From Peribacillus frigoritolerans (GTDB taxonomy: Bacteria; Bacillota; Bacilli; Bacillales; DSM-1321), in assembly GCF_030676415.1 (NCBI RefSeq), contig NZ_JAUUTW010000021.1:37980-101979 (forward strand): 64,000 nucleotides of DNA, read 5' to 3'. Below are positions 17,581 to 27,186 of the stretch, piece by piece (the first letter of the stretch is position 1; every line of letters starts with the position of its first letter). The translations under genes were made by a program, and so were the position numbers. The notes under the pieces are model-generated. The model was not told the origin of the DNA. It was given only the letters and a program-made list of their open reading frames with translations, and did not search any database.

Positions 17581-17757
17581 ACAAGTATTTACTGCGGTCC
17601 TATCCCCATAAGTCCGAATATGAATAGCAAATGTATATTATCCCCTTTGCTAACCGTAATCATTTTACTATAGGAACAGTAATTTGACAACTATTGAGGA
17701 CACCCATGAACATGCTACCATTTTATTACTTTAGGAAGAATATAGTAACGAATTTAG

Positions 17758-18243
17758 TTACTTATTATTCACCTTATATTCTTTTTTCGTGCCATCATCG
17801 AAAACTACCTCTAAATCGAATTCTTGATAGTCATCTTTCAAATTAAAAGCTTTTGTCACTTCTTGAATGACTTCCTCCTCTGATGAATCTTTGGTGAATG
17901 TCAATTTTTCCAGAATCGGGGTCAATTCTTTCATTGCTTCATCACCGTGAACTTCATGTTTGTTAAGTTTGTCCTCGATCGAAGCTTCTGTTTGAGCTCC
18001 CATGGTATCATATTCAGCTTCGTATTCGTTATCATTGCCTATATAATCCACTTCTAATTGAAAATCCTTATAAGTGAAAGGCAGTTTTTCATTATTATCC
18101 GTTCCTGTTTCAGGATTATTTTCCGCTTGATTTTCATTTTCCTGAACCGGCGGGTTTTTCACTTCATCGTTTTCTTCGCCGCATCCAGCCAAAACAAGCA
18201 TAGCGGCAAACGGCACTGATATTATTTTGATTGATCTTCTCAT
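17758..18243 (-). CDS. YusW-like lipoprotein
   Basis: A 161-residue protein. The signal peptide ends in a lipobox (VLAGC), followed by a 35-residue Asn/Glu-rich linker and a compact C-terminal domain (FTYKDFQLEVDY to VVFDDGTKKEYKVN). This matches YusW, a lipoprotein family of bacilli with no known function. AAAGGAGGAGG precedes the ATG. It is monocistronic and attached to the outer face of the membrane. Confidence 0.75.
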   Translation of the reverse strand: MRRSIKIISVPFAAMLVLAGCGEENDEVKNPPVQENENQAENNPETGTDNNEKLPFTYKDFQLEVDYIGNDNEYEAEYDTMGAQTEASIEDKLNKHEVHGDEAMKELTPILEKLTFTKDSSEEEVIQEVTKAFNLKDDYQEFDLEVVFDDGTKKEYKVNNK

Positions 18244-18341
18244 TAGTTTCCTCCTCCTTTAGTCTGTATACCTTATTTATTTCCTAATAGGGTCATTTAA
18301 AACCCCAAGAATCTCTTAGATACATCAAATCGACCAAGTGA

Positions 18342-18986
18342 TCATAGTGGAAGGATATAAAACAATACCGCAAAAAAGTGTGTGACAGATCCCCCAAGCA
18401 CGAAAACATGCCAAACCGCGTGATGGAATGGAAAACCGCGCCAAACATAAAAGATGGCTCCAAACGTATAAAGCAATCCCCCTGCAATCAGTAACTGGAT
18501 ACCAGCTGAAGGCATCGTTGCTGTAAGTGGTCCCCAAACGATAACGATCATCCACCCCATTGCAATATAGAGAATCGTCGAAAGGAAGAGGAATTTTTTC
18601 ACATAGAAAGCTTTGAAGACGACACCAATGATTGCAATTCCCCAAATTATACCTAGCAGTGTCCAGCCCAGTGACCCTTTGATCACAAGAAGCATGATGG
18701 GCGTGTATGTTCCTGCAATGAATATATATATGGCTGAATGATCAAAGATTTCAAATATATCCTTTGTTTTGCCCTCTGGAAAACTATGCACTAAAGTGGA
18801 TGATACGTATAAAAGAAGCATGGAAACACCATAAATGACTGAAATGACTATATGCCAAGGCGATCCTGTTTGGGCTGAGAATATGATTAAAAACACAAGT
18901 GCGGCAATACTCAACAAAACGCCGACACCGTGGGTTATCGCATTGACCACTTCTTCTTTTTTTGTATAAATATGAGTATTAGCCAT
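18342..18986 (-). CDS. Hemolysin III / TrhA family membrane protein
   Basis: The start is ATG at 18986, preceded by TAAGGAGCTGTAAC; the track-length frame to 19028 has no such site. It encodes 214 residues with seven hydrophobic segments and family motifs ITHGVGVLLSIAAL, LVHSFPEG, FDHSAIYIFIAGTYTP and HHAVWHVFVLGGSVTH. The conserved Asp/His residues form the metal site of this PAQR-like family. B. subtilis YplQ is the counterpart; its role concerns membrane lipid homeostasis. Confidence 0.88.
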   Translation of the reverse strand: MANTHIYTKKEEVVNAITHGVGVLLSIAALVFLIIFSAQTGSPWHIVISVIYGVSMLLLYVSSTLVHSFPEGKTKDIFEIFDHSAIYIFIAGTYTPIMLLVIKGSLGWTLLGIIWGIAIIGVVFKAFYVKKFLFLSTILYIAMGWMIVIVWGPLTATMPSAGIQLLIAGGLLYTFGAIFYVWRGFPFHHAVWHVFVLGGSVTHFFAVLFYILPL

Positions 18987-19080
18987 GTTACAGCTCCTTA
19001 ATTCCGGATTAATTTTTTTTGCATTCACCTAAAGTATACATCAGATCTTCCAAGCAATATAGAAAAGTGAATATTAACTT

Positions 19081-19150
19081 GATTATTATCCCTTAATTAG
19101 ATTATTATCCCTTAATAGATTATTATCTAATTAGATGATAATCTAATTAG
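19081..19150 (+). promoter_or_regulatory. Iterated operator-like repeats upstream of ArsR gene
   Basis: GATTATTATCCCTTAATTA is repeated almost exactly at 19100 (GATTATTATCCCTTAATA) and with change at 19118 (GATTATTATCTAATTAGA), then inverted as TGATAATCTAATTAG to 19150. The third unit and the inverted unit make a dyad (AGATTATTATCT / AGATGATAATCT). It ends 15 nt before the start codon of the ArsR-DUF2087 gene. Autorepression is a reasonable inference. Confidence 0.6.
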
Positions 19151-19165
19151 AAGTGGGGGATAAAA

Positions 19166-19753
19166 GTGCAATTAGAAAAATTGGTCGCTTTCCATAAAAC
19201 GATTGGTGATGTAACTAGGATTAGAATTATATCCATCCTGGCAAATGGTCCAAAACACGGACAGGCACTTGCGGGAATATTAAAATTGACGGCCCCGACC
19301 ATTTCACACCATTTAACGAAATTGAAGGACATTAATTTAGTGAAGGATCAGAGGGAAAAAAATACGGTATATTATTTTTTGAATGAAGATGTCCTGAAGC
19401 ATTATTCGTCAGCATTACCTAAAATGGTTTCAAATAGGGGGGACTTCAATAAAATGGATAATCAAAAGCTGAATTTAGAACACAAAAAGATCCTTGAAAA
19501 CTTTTTTACTCCAGATGGTCGACTAAAAACCATACCAGCACAGAGAAAAAAGAAAATGATCGTTCTTCATCATATAGCGAGCCTTTTGGAAAAGGGACGT
19601 AAATATCCAGAAAAAGAACTGAATGAATTCATCCAGTCTTTCCATGAAGATTATGCAACGATAAGGCGCGAACTCATTATCGGAAGCATCATGTACCGTG
19701 AAAACAGCATTTATGAATTGAATCCCCGCGAGATGTGGGCTGATATCGTTTAA
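19166..19753 (+). CDS. ArsR-type regulator fused to DUF2087
   Basis: Starts at GTG after AGTGGGGGATAAAA. It has 195 residues: an N-terminal winged helix-turn-helix (GDVTRIRIISILANGPKHGQ, TAPTISHHLTKLKDINLV) and a C-terminal DUF2087 domain of about 70 residues (FFTPDGRLKTIPAQRKKK, then RREL). DUF2087 regulators are common in bacilli. There is no cysteine metal site in the HTH, so it is not an arsenic sensor. It is divergent from the hemolysin III gene, and the repeat array between them could control both. Confidence 0.85.
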   Translation: MQLEKLVAFHKTIGDVTRIRIISILANGPKHGQALAGILKLTAPTISHHLTKLKDINLVKDQREKNTVYYFLNEDVLKHYSSALPKMVSNRGDFNKMDNQKLNLEHKKILENFFTPDGRLKTIPAQRKKKMIVLHHIASLLEKGRKYPEKELNEFIQSFHEDYATIRRELIIGSIMYRENSIYELNPREMWADIV

Positions 19754-19773
19754 CGGAAGGTTTGAAAAAAGAA

Positions 19774-19806
19774 AAAACCGGCCTTCCATTTGGAAAGCCG
19801 GTTCTT
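19774..19806. terminator. Bidirectional terminator
   Basis: AACCGGCCTTCC and GGAAAGCCGGTT enclose ATTT, with A-run before and TT after. It serves the convergent ArsR-DUF2087 and SleB-like genes. Confidence 0.85.
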
Positions 19807-19816
19807 GAGATGTAGT

Positions 19817-20416
19817 TTATATGGCAAAATGGTGGCCGCCGATAATTTTTATTACTTCTAATTGTTTCATCCATTCACTGTCCGAAATACTAGGATTCCA
19901 AAAATACAAGGCATCATTTGTGTAGCCATGAATCGCCAATGCTTCATTGACGGCTCTCTTGGCATCAGCACCTGCTGCTTTGTTTATACTGCCATCACCA
20001 ACAGGCGAGAATTGGTTTTTTTGATAGATCACTTCCCGTACCGTATCAGGAAATTCATTACTATCCAGGCGATTTAAAACAACTCCTGCCACCTCTACCT
20101 TACCTCGGTATGGCTCCCCTTTGGCTTCTGCATGCACAAGCCTTGCTAATAATTCTTTATCTTTTTCATTCATTACATGTGGAATAATCAATGTCTTACC
20201 AGGCTCGGCAACATTATTTACATTATTATTGACTTCTTTCAACTTTCTGATTGGAACACCGTGCTGCTTCGCAATATCCCATATCGATTCACCTTGTTTA
20301 ATGACATGTTTGGTTGCTCCATCAGAAGCTTTACTGGTCGTTCCCTTAGGAAAAGCTATCCCAAGTATGATGACACTTAGAGTCATTATCACGGTTATTA
20401 ATACTGATAATTTCAT
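19817..20416 (-). CDS. LysM plus SleB/CwlJ-type cell wall hydrolase
   Basis: A 199-residue protein. An N-terminal signal anchor is followed by one LysM domain (HVIKQGESIWDIAKQHGVPI to GKTLIIP) and a Hydrolase_2 (SleB/CwlJ) domain starting ELLARLVHAEAKGEPYRGKV, with the catalytic Glu of HAEAKGE. GGGAGGTTACAGG precedes the ATG. SleB-type enzymes are lytic transglycosylases acting on spore cortex or vegetative wall; the LysM-Hydrolase_2 layout is like B. subtilis YkvT. No ypeB partner is present, which argues against it being SleB itself. Confidence 0.85.
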   Translation of the reverse strand: MKLSVLITVIMTLSVIILGIAFPKGTTSKASDGATKHVIKQGESIWDIAKQHGVPIRKLKEVNNNVNNVAEPGKTLIIPHVMNEKDKELLARLVHAEAKGEPYRGKVEVAGVVLNRLDSNEFPDTVREVIYQKNQFSPVGDGSINKAAGADAKRAVNEALAIHGYTNDALYFWNPSISDSEWMKQLEVIKIIGGHHFAI

Positions 20417-20521
20417 CCTGTAACCTCCCCATTAAGCATCTTCCAAGGATAACAGACCATATGGGAGAAAACAGTGCTAAATTTTTTCCAAGGAAATGGA
20501 GGAAAAATTTTCACGGATCTA

Positions 20522-21097
20522 TTAACTTCGAAATTTTAATGATTCCCATTCTTCCCGCAGCATTCCCATTCTGATTGAATCATAATAATAACCATCATGA
20601 TAACGGCATTTTCTCATCCTTCCCTCTACTTGCATACCTACCTTTTCTCCAACTGCGATCATACGTTCATTACCTGACCATGTCGTCAGCCCAACCCGCT
20701 CAATCTCCATTTTTTCGAATAAATAGCCTATGAACAACATTAACGCTTCTGTTCCATAACCGCCATTCCAATACGTGGGCTCAAAAATCGTAATTCCGAT
20801 TTCAAGCCAACGTGAAGGTTCATGTTCCCAGTAATATACAACAGAGCCTATTATTTGATCGTTTTTTTCCATTAATAGCTCAGAGTAAACCCCCATTTTC
20901 TCATCATAGGTTCTATGCTTCGTTTCTTTATCGATATACGTATGGAAATCAATGAGTTCAAGAGGATGATAAGGTGCATCCCACTTTTTCCATTCTGGAT
21001 CGGCTTCTCCATATTTCAGGCTCCATAAACGTTTTAAATCGGCTTGTTTAACATTCCTCAATATTACTTTGCTTCCTTCAATCCAAACATCGTCCAA
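20522..21097 (-). CDS. GNAT-family N-acetyltransferase
   Basis: A 191-residue RimJ/RimL-like acetyltransferase: ILRNVKQADLKRLW at the N terminus, GITIFEPTYWNGGYGTEALM containing the acetyl-CoA Q/RxxGxG/A-type loop, then YLFEKMEIERVGLTTWSGNE. It starts at TTG with GTGGGGGAAGCGGA upstream. The acceptor substrate is unknown. It follows the yjbQ-like gene by 39 nt in the same direction, so the two are probably cotranscribed. Confidence 0.82.
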   Translation of the reverse strand: MDDVWIEGSKVILRNVKQADLKRLWSLKYGEADPEWKKWDAPYHPLELIDFHTYIDKETKHRTYDEKMGVYSELLMEKNDQIIGSVVYYWEHEPSRWLEIGITIFEPTYWNGGYGTEALMLFIGYLFEKMEIERVGLTTWSGNERMIAVGEKVGMQVEGRMRKCRYHDGYYYDSIRMGMLREEWESLKFRS

Positions 21098-21136
21098 TCC
21101 GCTTCCCCCACTTCATCCTTGCTGTATCCTTCCATT

Positions 21137-21541
21137 TTACCGGTCGACACATAATTTAATAAAATATTGCCTTTCTCTGGGACCATCGAATTCACAAAAA
21201 TATACACCCTGCCAAGTACCAAGGATTAAGCTCCCTTTATGGATGATCACCTGTTGTGAAGAACCAACCGTACTTGATTTCAAATGGGCAGCCGTGTTTC
21301 CTTCCATATGTAAATCCAATGTATGATTCCATGGGTATTGCTCATCCAGTCTTCTTAGCATATCCTTTTTGACATCGGGATCAGCATTTTCATTAATCGT
21401 GATCCCTGCTGTCGTATGTGGACAATATATAAGAGCTATCCCTTCTTGAATCCCATTTTCCTTGATGAATGCCTGTACTTCTGTCGTAACATCAATCATA
21501 TCATCCCTTTTCGTCGTTTTTAAGGTGTTTTTCTTCAGCAT
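21137..21541 (-). CDS. YjbQ/UPF0047 family protein
   Basis: A 134-residue protein with the UPF0047 signature: [20 protein letters not shown], then [32 protein letters not shown]. Family members (YjbQ in E. coli, YugU in B. subtilis) form trimers with a histidine/cysteine-lined metal site; weak thiamine-phosphate synthase activity has been reported. AAAGGGAGTGAACGTAC precedes the ATG. It is probably in an operon with the downstream GNAT gene. Confidence 0.88.
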   Translation of the reverse strand: MLKKNTLKTTKRDDMIDVTTEVQAFIKENGIQEGIALIYCPHTTAGITINENADPDVKKDMLRRLDEQYPWNHTLDLHMEGNTAAHLKSSTVGSSQQVIIHKGSLILGTWQGVYFCEFDGPRERQYFIKLCVDR

Positions 21542-21726
21542 GTACGTTCACTCCCTTTGTTCATTTTAATACTCCTTTACCCATAAACATTACATTCATG
21601 CTTTCATAAACCATTCAAGATTAAAATATAAGAAAATCTTATCGATAACAATTAAAAAAAGAACCTATTCTTATTGATTATTTTAATTTAAAATTGGATA
21701 TATAAGGAATTGGAAGGGGTGGCAAG

Positions 21727-22095
21727 ATGAATTTCATTTTTAAATCAATCGACCATTACCAATTAGCATCTCCTAAAAATACCGAGGACCAATCAAGGAA
21801 GTTTTTCACTGAGATATTAATGTTCCGGGAAGTGAATAAGCCTCCATCATTAAGTTCCAATGGCGGGTTATGGTTCGAATCGGGACCAATCAAAATTCAT
21901 GTCGGAACGGAGGATCCTTTCATTCCCGCGAGAAAAGCCCATCCCGCACTTGAAGTTGAAAATCTTAATGACTTTAAACAACATCTAATTACTAAGCATA
22001 TTTCTTTTACAGAAGACGAGAGGTTGCCCGGGGCTAAGCGCATATATTTATCCGATCCCTTCGGCAACCGGATCGAAATGTTGGAATGGTTATAA
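21727..22095 (+). CDS. VOC-family (glyoxalase-like) protein
   Basis: A 122-residue single VOC unit pair: FKSIDHYQLASPK at the start and YLSDPFGNRIEMLEWL at the end, with His and Glu in the positions used for metal binding in glyoxalase-type enzymes. GGAAGGGGTGGCAAG precedes the ATG. No substrate can be assigned. It is monocistronic and converges on the fru operon across a shared terminator. Confidence 0.8.
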   Translation: MNFIFKSIDHYQLASPKNTEDQSRKFFTEILMFREVNKPPSLSSNGGLWFESGPIKIHVGTEDPFIPARKAHPALEVENLNDFKQHLITKHISFTEDERLPGAKRIYLSDPFGNRIEMLEWL

Positions 22096-22097
22096 TA

Positions 22098-22128
22098 AAA
22101 AGCGGGTCCATTTATCGGACCCGCTTTT
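22098..22128. terminator. Bidirectional terminator
   Basis: AAAGCGGGTCC and GGACCCGCTTT around ATTTATC, with A and T runs outside. It serves the VOC gene and fruA. Confidence 0.88.
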
Positions 22129-22139
22129 GTAGGTGTATA

Positions 22140-24029
22140 TTATTTTTGTTTCTTTTTCCAGAATCCCAATATTAAAGCGGTAATGAGGGCTCCTATTAAA
22201 ATCGCCAGCAAATAGCGGAAAGGATGGTTGACTAGGGGGATGACAAATATTCCCCCATGCGGCGCTGGCAAAGTTACACTAAAAGCCATTGACAGGGCTC
22301 CTGCCGTCGCTGCCCCAACAACACTGCTGACGATAACGCGCAATGGATCCGCGGCCGCAAAAGGAATGGCTCCCTCTGTAATGAACGAAGCACCCATGAA
22401 GTAATTAGTGAATCCGGATTTCCTTTCCATTTCACTGAATTTACTTTTAAAGAATGTAGTTGCAAATGCGATACCTAGTGGAGGAACCATTCCACCAGCC
22501 ATTACTGCAGCATGTGGTCCGAAACTTGATGCCTCAATGGCTGCAATCCCAAAAGTGAATGCGGCTTTATTTAAAGGGCCGCCCATATCCACAGCCATCA
22601 TACCCCCAAGAATCAAGCCAAGGAATATTGCGTTCGTGCCGGATAAGCCTTGCAGCCAATCTGTCAGGCCCGTGTTAATTGCGGTTACTGGTTCATTTAT
22701 GAGAAATATCATGATAAACCCTGTAATTAACATCCCAAATACAGGATAGAGTAAAACCGGTTTAATGCCATCGAGTGTTTGTGGTAACTTGGAAAACAAT
22801 TTTCTTAATAGTAAGACGACATAACCTGCAAGGAAACCGGCGATCAGTCCGCCAAGAAAACCGGCATTAGCCTGTGCTGCCAATAATCCCCCTACCATAC
22901 CAGGGGCAAAACCTGGACGGTCGGCTATACTTGAAGCAATGAATCCAGCGAGTACAGGGATAAGCAAGAAGAAGGCACCATTTCCCCCGCCAATATCACT
23001 TAATGCTTTGGCAATGGGATTATAATTAGGATTCGCCGGATCGGCTGCCTCAATTCCAAAAAAGAAAGAAAGCGCAATCAAGATACCGCCCCCGACGACA
23101 AATGGAAGCATATTACTTACGCCATTCATTAAGTGCTTGTAAATCCCCAATCCTCCTTTTGCTGAATCACCTTCATCACTTTTATCATTTCCTGTTCCTT
23201 TGTAAACAGGGGCATCCTGATTCAAGGCTCTTGTTAACAGTTCCTCGGTCTTCCGGATCCCATGGGCAACAGGGACAATAATGACATGTTTTCCATTAAA
23301 ACGATCCATTTCCACCTGCTTATCAGCTGCAACGATAATCGCATCCGCCTCATCAATTTCTGCAGCGGTTAAACCATTTTTGATTCCTGTGGAACCATTT
23401 GTTTCCACTTTGAAATCGATACCCATTTCCTTCGCCTTGGCCTTTAACGCATCGGCAGCCATATAAGTATGGGCGATTCCTGTTGGACAAGCTGTAACGG
23501 CAAGGATTTTACCTTTACTGTTACCACTGGCAGCATTACTTGTTTGCTCCTCTTCTCTTACTTCTTCATCGGCTTCCATTTCTTTTTGATTGATTATCTC
23601 TAACACTTCCTCACCAGAAGAAGCAGAAATCAATCGGGCTCTGAATTTATCATCCATCAGTAATGAAGAAAGCCGGGAAAGGGTTTCCAAGTGATCTGCA
23701 TTCGCTCCTTCACTTGCTGCAATCATAAAGAACAAATGAGCTGGCTGCCCGTCAAGCGATTCATAATCCACACCACTTACCGATTTGCCGAAACAGATGG
23801 AAGGTATCCTTACTGCATTTGTTTTTGCGTGGGGAATGGCGATTCCTTCACCAATCCCTGTTGTGCTTTGCTCTTCACGTTTTGAGATGGCAGCTTTGAA
23901 CCCCTCCAAATCGTTTAACCTGTCAGCCTCGGCTAACTTCCCTGATAGTTCATCAATGACTGCTTGCTTTGTAGAACTTTGCAGATTGATTATGATTGTA
24001 TCCAATTTTAACAAGTCTGTAATTTTCAT
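22140..24029 (-). CDS. fruA: PTS fructose transporter subunit IIABC
   Basis: The 629 residues comprise IIA (1-145, phospho-His67 in GIAIPHAKTNAV), an acidic linker, IIB (about 172-270, phospho-Cys181 in AVTACPTGIAHTYMAAD) and IIC (about 300-625, eight or more membrane segments, including GFITEGAIPFAAADP-like FITEGAIPFAAADP). It imports fructose with phosphorylation to fructose-1-phosphate. It starts 4 nt after fruK ends in the fruR-fruK-fruA operon. Length and domain order are as in B. subtilis FruA. Confidence 0.96.
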   Translation of the reverse strand: MKITDLLKLDTIIINLQSSTKQAVIDELSGKLAEADRLNDLEGFKAAISKREEQSTTGIGEGIAIPHAKTNAVRIPSICFGKSVSGVDYESLDGQPAHLFFMIAASEGANADHLETLSRLSSLLMDDKFRARLISASSGEEVLEIINQKEMEADEEVREEEQTSNAASGNSKGKILAVTACPTGIAHTYMAADALKAKAKEMGIDFKVETNGSTGIKNGLTAAEIDEADAIIVAADKQVEMDRFNGKHVIIVPVAHGIRKTEELLTRALNQDAPVYKGTGNDKSDEGDSAKGGLGIYKHLMNGVSNMLPFVVGGGILIALSFFFGIEAADPANPNYNPIAKALSDIGGGNGAFFLLIPVLAGFIASSIADRPGFAPGMVGGLLAAQANAGFLGGLIAGFLAGYVVLLLRKLFSKLPQTLDGIKPVLLYPVFGMLITGFIMIFLINEPVTAINTGLTDWLQGLSGTNAIFLGLILGGMMAVDMGGPLNKAAFTFGIAAIEASSFGPHAAVMAGGMVPPLGIAFATTFFKSKFSEMERKSGFTNYFMGASFITEGAIPFAAADPLRVIVSSVVGAATAGALSMAFSVTLPAPHGGIFVIPLVNHPFRYLLAILIGALITALILGFWKKKQK

Positions 24030-24033
24030 AGAG

Positions 24034-24954
24034 TCAGCCTCCTGTTAGATGATTGATAGCAATTTGCGGTAATAACTCTTCAATTTTATCCAATGTACCG
24101 AGATCAGATGAAAAGGCTGTAGCACTTCCTGCTGCAAGACTGAAGCGGAAAGCAGATAGAATATCCCCTGTCCTTTCATATGTCCCGATGAAACCTGCGA
24201 CCATGGAATCACCGGCACCCACTGAGTTGATGACGTTCCCTTTTGGAACATTTGCGGAATATGACTCCCCGCCGGAGCATAGCACCGCCCCCTGTCCCGC
24301 CATTGAAACAATAACGTTTTGTGCTCCTGCTTCAACCAATTTAGCGCCATATTCTCTAGCATCATCAACCGTTTTTATTTCGGTGGAAAAAAGCTCACCC
24401 AGTTCATGGTGATTAGGCTTTATTAAAAATGGCCGGTGTGGAAGGACATTCAGTAATCCTTTGCCACTCGTATCCACCACCACTTTAATGCCGTTATCGG
24501 AACAAGTCCTTGCCATGGCTTCGTATACATCCGAAGGAACGCTTGGAGGGATGCTTCCTGACAAAATGAGGATATCATTATTATTCAGCTGTTCAATCTG
24601 ACTAAATAATTGTTGATAATTCCCTTTTGAAATGACTGGCCCTTGGCTATTTATTTCGGTCTCCAGCCCTGTTTTCAATTTAATGTTTATTCTTGTATCT
24701 CCAGCTATCTCTGTAAAGTCCGTAATAATCTCTTCCTGTCTTAAAAACCTTTTTACAAATTCACCTGTTTGTCCACCGATGAATCCTAACGCTGTCGTAC
24801 TATTTCCCAGCCTTTTAAGCACTCGGGAAACATTGATTCCTTTTCCTCCAGGGAATTTGGCATCATAACTGGTTCGATTCACCTTGCCCATTTGAAAGCT
24901 CTCCACCTCGACCAGATAATCGATGGATGGATTGAGTGTCACTGTATAAATCAT
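24034..24954 (-). CDS. fruK: 1-phosphofructokinase
   Basis: A 306-residue PfkB-family sugar kinase. It has the N-terminal signature YTVTLNPSIDYLVEV, PGGKGINVSRVLKRLG, and the catalytic C-terminal motif NSVGAGDSMVAGFIG with the base Asp. It converts fructose-1-phosphate to fructose-1,6-bisphosphate. Its ATG overlaps the fruR stop (TAATG), indicating translational coupling. Confidence 0.95.
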   Translation of the reverse strand: MIYTVTLNPSIDYLVEVESFQMGKVNRTSYDAKFPGGKGINVSRVLKRLGNSTTALGFIGGQTGEFVKRFLRQEEIITDFTEIAGDTRINIKLKTGLETEINSQGPVISKGNYQQLFSQIEQLNNNDILILSGSIPPSVPSDVYEAMARTCSDNGIKVVVDTSGKGLLNVLPHRPFLIKPNHHELGELFSTEIKTVDDAREYGAKLVEAGAQNVIVSMAGQGAVLCSGGESYSANVPKGNVINSVGAGDSMVAGFIGTYERTGDILSAFRFSLAAGSATAFSSDLGTLDKIEELLPQIAINHLTGG

Positions 24955-25715
24955 TAAATGGTCACGACCTTTATCTTTGGATTTTTATGGAGTTGAGCAA
25001 CAGCCTCTTCATCATTGCTGTCAGTAAGGATAATGGCATCGCTTACATCTGCCACCTTAGCGAAAGTAGCTTCATTAAGTTTGGAACTGTCTGCAAGCAC
25101 GTAGGATTCGTTAGAGAGGCGTAATGCCATCTTCTTCAGTAGAGCTTCTTCCGGGTCGGGTGTTGTGAAACCCAGATCTTGATGAATGCCGTTCATTCCC
25201 AAGAAACATTTATCAAAACGGTATTCATTCAAAAACTGTACAGCATTACTTCCTATAACCGCATTTGTCGAGAATTTTATCGTTCCGCCCACTAACACTG
25301 TTTTGATTTCCAATTCGATGAGTTTTGGAATATGCATAAGACCATTTGTCAGCACCGTTATATTTTTATCCTTTAAATAAGGAATCATTTCCGCAGTTGT
25401 CGTGCCTGCATCAAGATATATACAATCATTTTTCTCTATGAATGAAGCCGCAAGCTTTGCTATAAGTTGTTTTTCAGCTCTTGCTTTGTTTTGCTTTTCC
25501 ATAGTTGTGGGTTCAAGGCCTTTTCTTTGAAGTAAAGACGCCCCGCCATGCACGCGTTTCAAGAGCTTCATTTCTTCGAGTTGCACTAAATCTCTCCGAA
25601 TGGTCGACTCCGAGGCTTGTAACTGATCTACAAGCTCCTGCAGCTTTACCGTTCCTTGTTCTTTAAGGATCGATAAGATGAACTGGTGCCTTTCAGTTGT
25701 CAACAATTCGCCCAC
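24954..25715 (-). CDS. fruR: DeoR-family regulator of the fru operon
   Basis: A 253-residue protein. The N-terminal DeoR HTH is RHQFILSILKEQGTVKLQEL with SESTIRRDLVQLEEMKLLKR. The C-terminal DeoRC sensor domain includes DAGTTTAEMIPYL and GTTT-type phosphosugar-binding residues. It probably represses the operon and responds to fructose-1-phosphate. It is the first gene of the operon. Candidate binding repeats lie upstream at 25762-25811. Confidence 0.93.
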   Translation of the reverse strand: MGELLTTERHQFILSILKEQGTVKLQELVDQLQASESTIRRDLVQLEEMKLLKRVHGGASLLQRKGLEPTTMEKQNKARAEKQLIAKLAASFIEKNDCIYLDAGTTTAEMIPYLKDKNITVLTNGLMHIPKLIELEIKTVLVGGTIKFSTNAVIGSNAVQFLNEYRFDKCFLGMNGIHQDLGFTTPDPEEALLKKMALRLSNESYVLADSSKLNEATFAKVADVSDAIILTDSNDEEAVAQLHKNPKIKVVTI

Positions 25716-25761
25716 CTCACTTTAATATCATCATCATATATGAAAACAAAGAAATAATCAA

Positions 25762-25811
25762 TCAAAAACGTTTAAAAATACTCATATCCATTCAAAAATA
25801 CCTTCAAAAAC
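25762..25811 (-). promoter_or_regulatory. Repeats upstream of fruR, candidate FruR sites
   Basis: TCAAAAAC at 25762, TCAAAAAT at 25792 and TCAAAAAC at 25804 (plus strand) give three direct octamers within 50 nt upstream of fruR. DeoR-family FruR operators of bacilli are built from short direct repeats of this kind. No clear cre site was found. Confidence 0.5.
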
Positions 25812-25860
25812 ATTCATCTTGATTAGATTCTATGAAAATATACTTTCAGTCTCCATACAA

Positions 25861-25892
25861 AAAAACCCCCATGTCATGATGACAGGGGGGTT
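25861..25892 (-). terminator. Rho-independent terminator of odhAB
   Basis: AACCCCC and GGGGGTT arms extended by ATGTC/GACA around ATGAT, with a run of seven T on the minus strand. It lies 13 nt after the odhB stop. Confidence 0.9.
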
Positions 25893-25904
25893 CGGATTAT
25901 TTTA

Positions 25905-27185
25905 TTAGCCTTGAAGTAAAAGTTGTTCTGGATCTTCCAGCATATCTTTGATAGCCACTAAGAAACCAACTGCTTCTTTTCCGTCTACGATACGGTGATC
26001 ATAAGATAATGCAAGGTACATCATTGGTCTGTTTTCGATTTGATCGCCAACAGCGATTGGACGAGTCTTGATTGTATGCATACCCAAGATACCAACTTGA
26101 GGGGCATTCAAGATTGGTGTAGATAATAGGGAACCGAATGTCCCTCCGTTTGTGATGGTAAAAGTACCACCTGATAAATCTGAAAGTCCCAGTTTGTTGT
26201 TACGCGCTTTAACAGCTAAATCAGAAATGTTCTTCTCGATTTCAGCAAAGCTTTTGCGGTCAGCATCCCTTACTACCGGAACGACAAGACCTTCATCAGT
26301 GGATACAGCTACACCGATATCATAAAAGTTCTTTTTCAGGATATGGTCGCCTTGGATTTCAGCATTCAATAACGGATATTTTTTCAATGCGCCAATGACC
26401 GCTTTAGTGAAGAATGACATGAAACCAAGTTTAACATCATTTGTTTTCACGAAAGAATCCTTATGGCGGCTACGCAATTCCATGACTGCAGAAAGATCGA
26501 CTTCGTTAAAAGTAGTAAGCATGGCTGCTTCGGATTGTACCTGAACTAGACGTTTGGCAATGGTTTGACGACGGCGTGTCATCTTAACCACTTCAATGCG
26601 GTCATCATTCACTTCAACAGGAGCGGCTGCTTGTTTAGCAGCAGGTGCTTGTTTTGGAGCTGCCGCTGGTGCTGCAGGTGTTGCAGCAGGTGCATTACTT
26701 GCTGCTTCTACGTCTTGTACTCGTACACGACCTAGTGGATCTGCTACAGGCACTTGAGTCAAGTCAATTCCTTTTTCACGAGCCAATTTCCTTGCAGCTG
26801 GTGATGCAATAACTTGTTGAGTGGATGATGCTTCTTTCGCTTCTGCTTTAGGAGCCTCTTTAGCAGGAGCCGCTTGTTCAGCCTTAGCTGGTTCTGCTTT
26901 AGCTTCTTCAACCTTAGGAGCTTCCGCTTTTGGAGCTGCTGCAGCTGATCCATTTTCATCAACGATGGCGATAGTCTGTCCAACTTGGACAGTATCGCCT
27001 TCTTCTGCTAAATGTTCCGAAAGTGTACCAGTATAATCTGAAATGATTTCTACGTTCACTTTATCCGTTTCAAGTTCAAGGACATATTCTCCTTTTTCAA
27101 CGTGATCACCGGGTTGTTTTAACCATTGCGCAATAGATCCTTCAGAAATTGATTCTGCTAATTCAGGTACTTTTACTTCAGCCAT
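25905..27185 (-). CDS. odhB: 2-oxoglutarate dehydrogenase E2 (dihydrolipoyl succinyltransferase)
   Basis: The start is ATG at 27185 (GAGGGGGAGAAATAAA upstream), giving 426 residues. The lipoyl domain has Lys42 in [11 protein letters not shown]. An Ala/Pro/Lys linker (about 85-135 and 170-200) surrounds the peripheral subunit-binding domain ([18 protein letters not shown]). The catalytic domain ends with [16 protein letters not shown], holding the active His and Asp. It transfers succinyl to CoA in the TCA cycle. It starts 1 nt after odhA ends. Confidence 0.96.
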   Translation of the reverse strand: MAEVKVPELAESISEGSIAQWLKQPGDHVEKGEYVLELETDKVNVEIISDYTGTLSEHLAEEGDTVQVGQTIAIVDENGSAAAAPKAEAPKVEEAKAEPAKAEQAAPAKEAPKAEAKEASSTQQVIASPAARKLAREKGIDLTQVPVADPLGRVRVQDVEAASNAPAATPAAPAAAPKQAPAAKQAAAPVEVNDDRIEVVKMTRRRQTIAKRLVQVQSEAAMLTTFNEVDLSAVMELRSRHKDSFVKTNDVKLGFMSFFTKAVIGALKKYPLLNAEIQGDHILKKNFYDIGVAVSTDEGLVVPVVRDADRKSFAEIEKNISDLAVKARNNKLGLSDLSGGTFTITNGGTFGSLLSTPILNAPQVGILGMHTIKTRPIAVGDQIENRPMMYLALSYDHRIVDGKEAVGFLVAIKDMLEDPEQLLLQG

Positions 27186-27186
27186 T

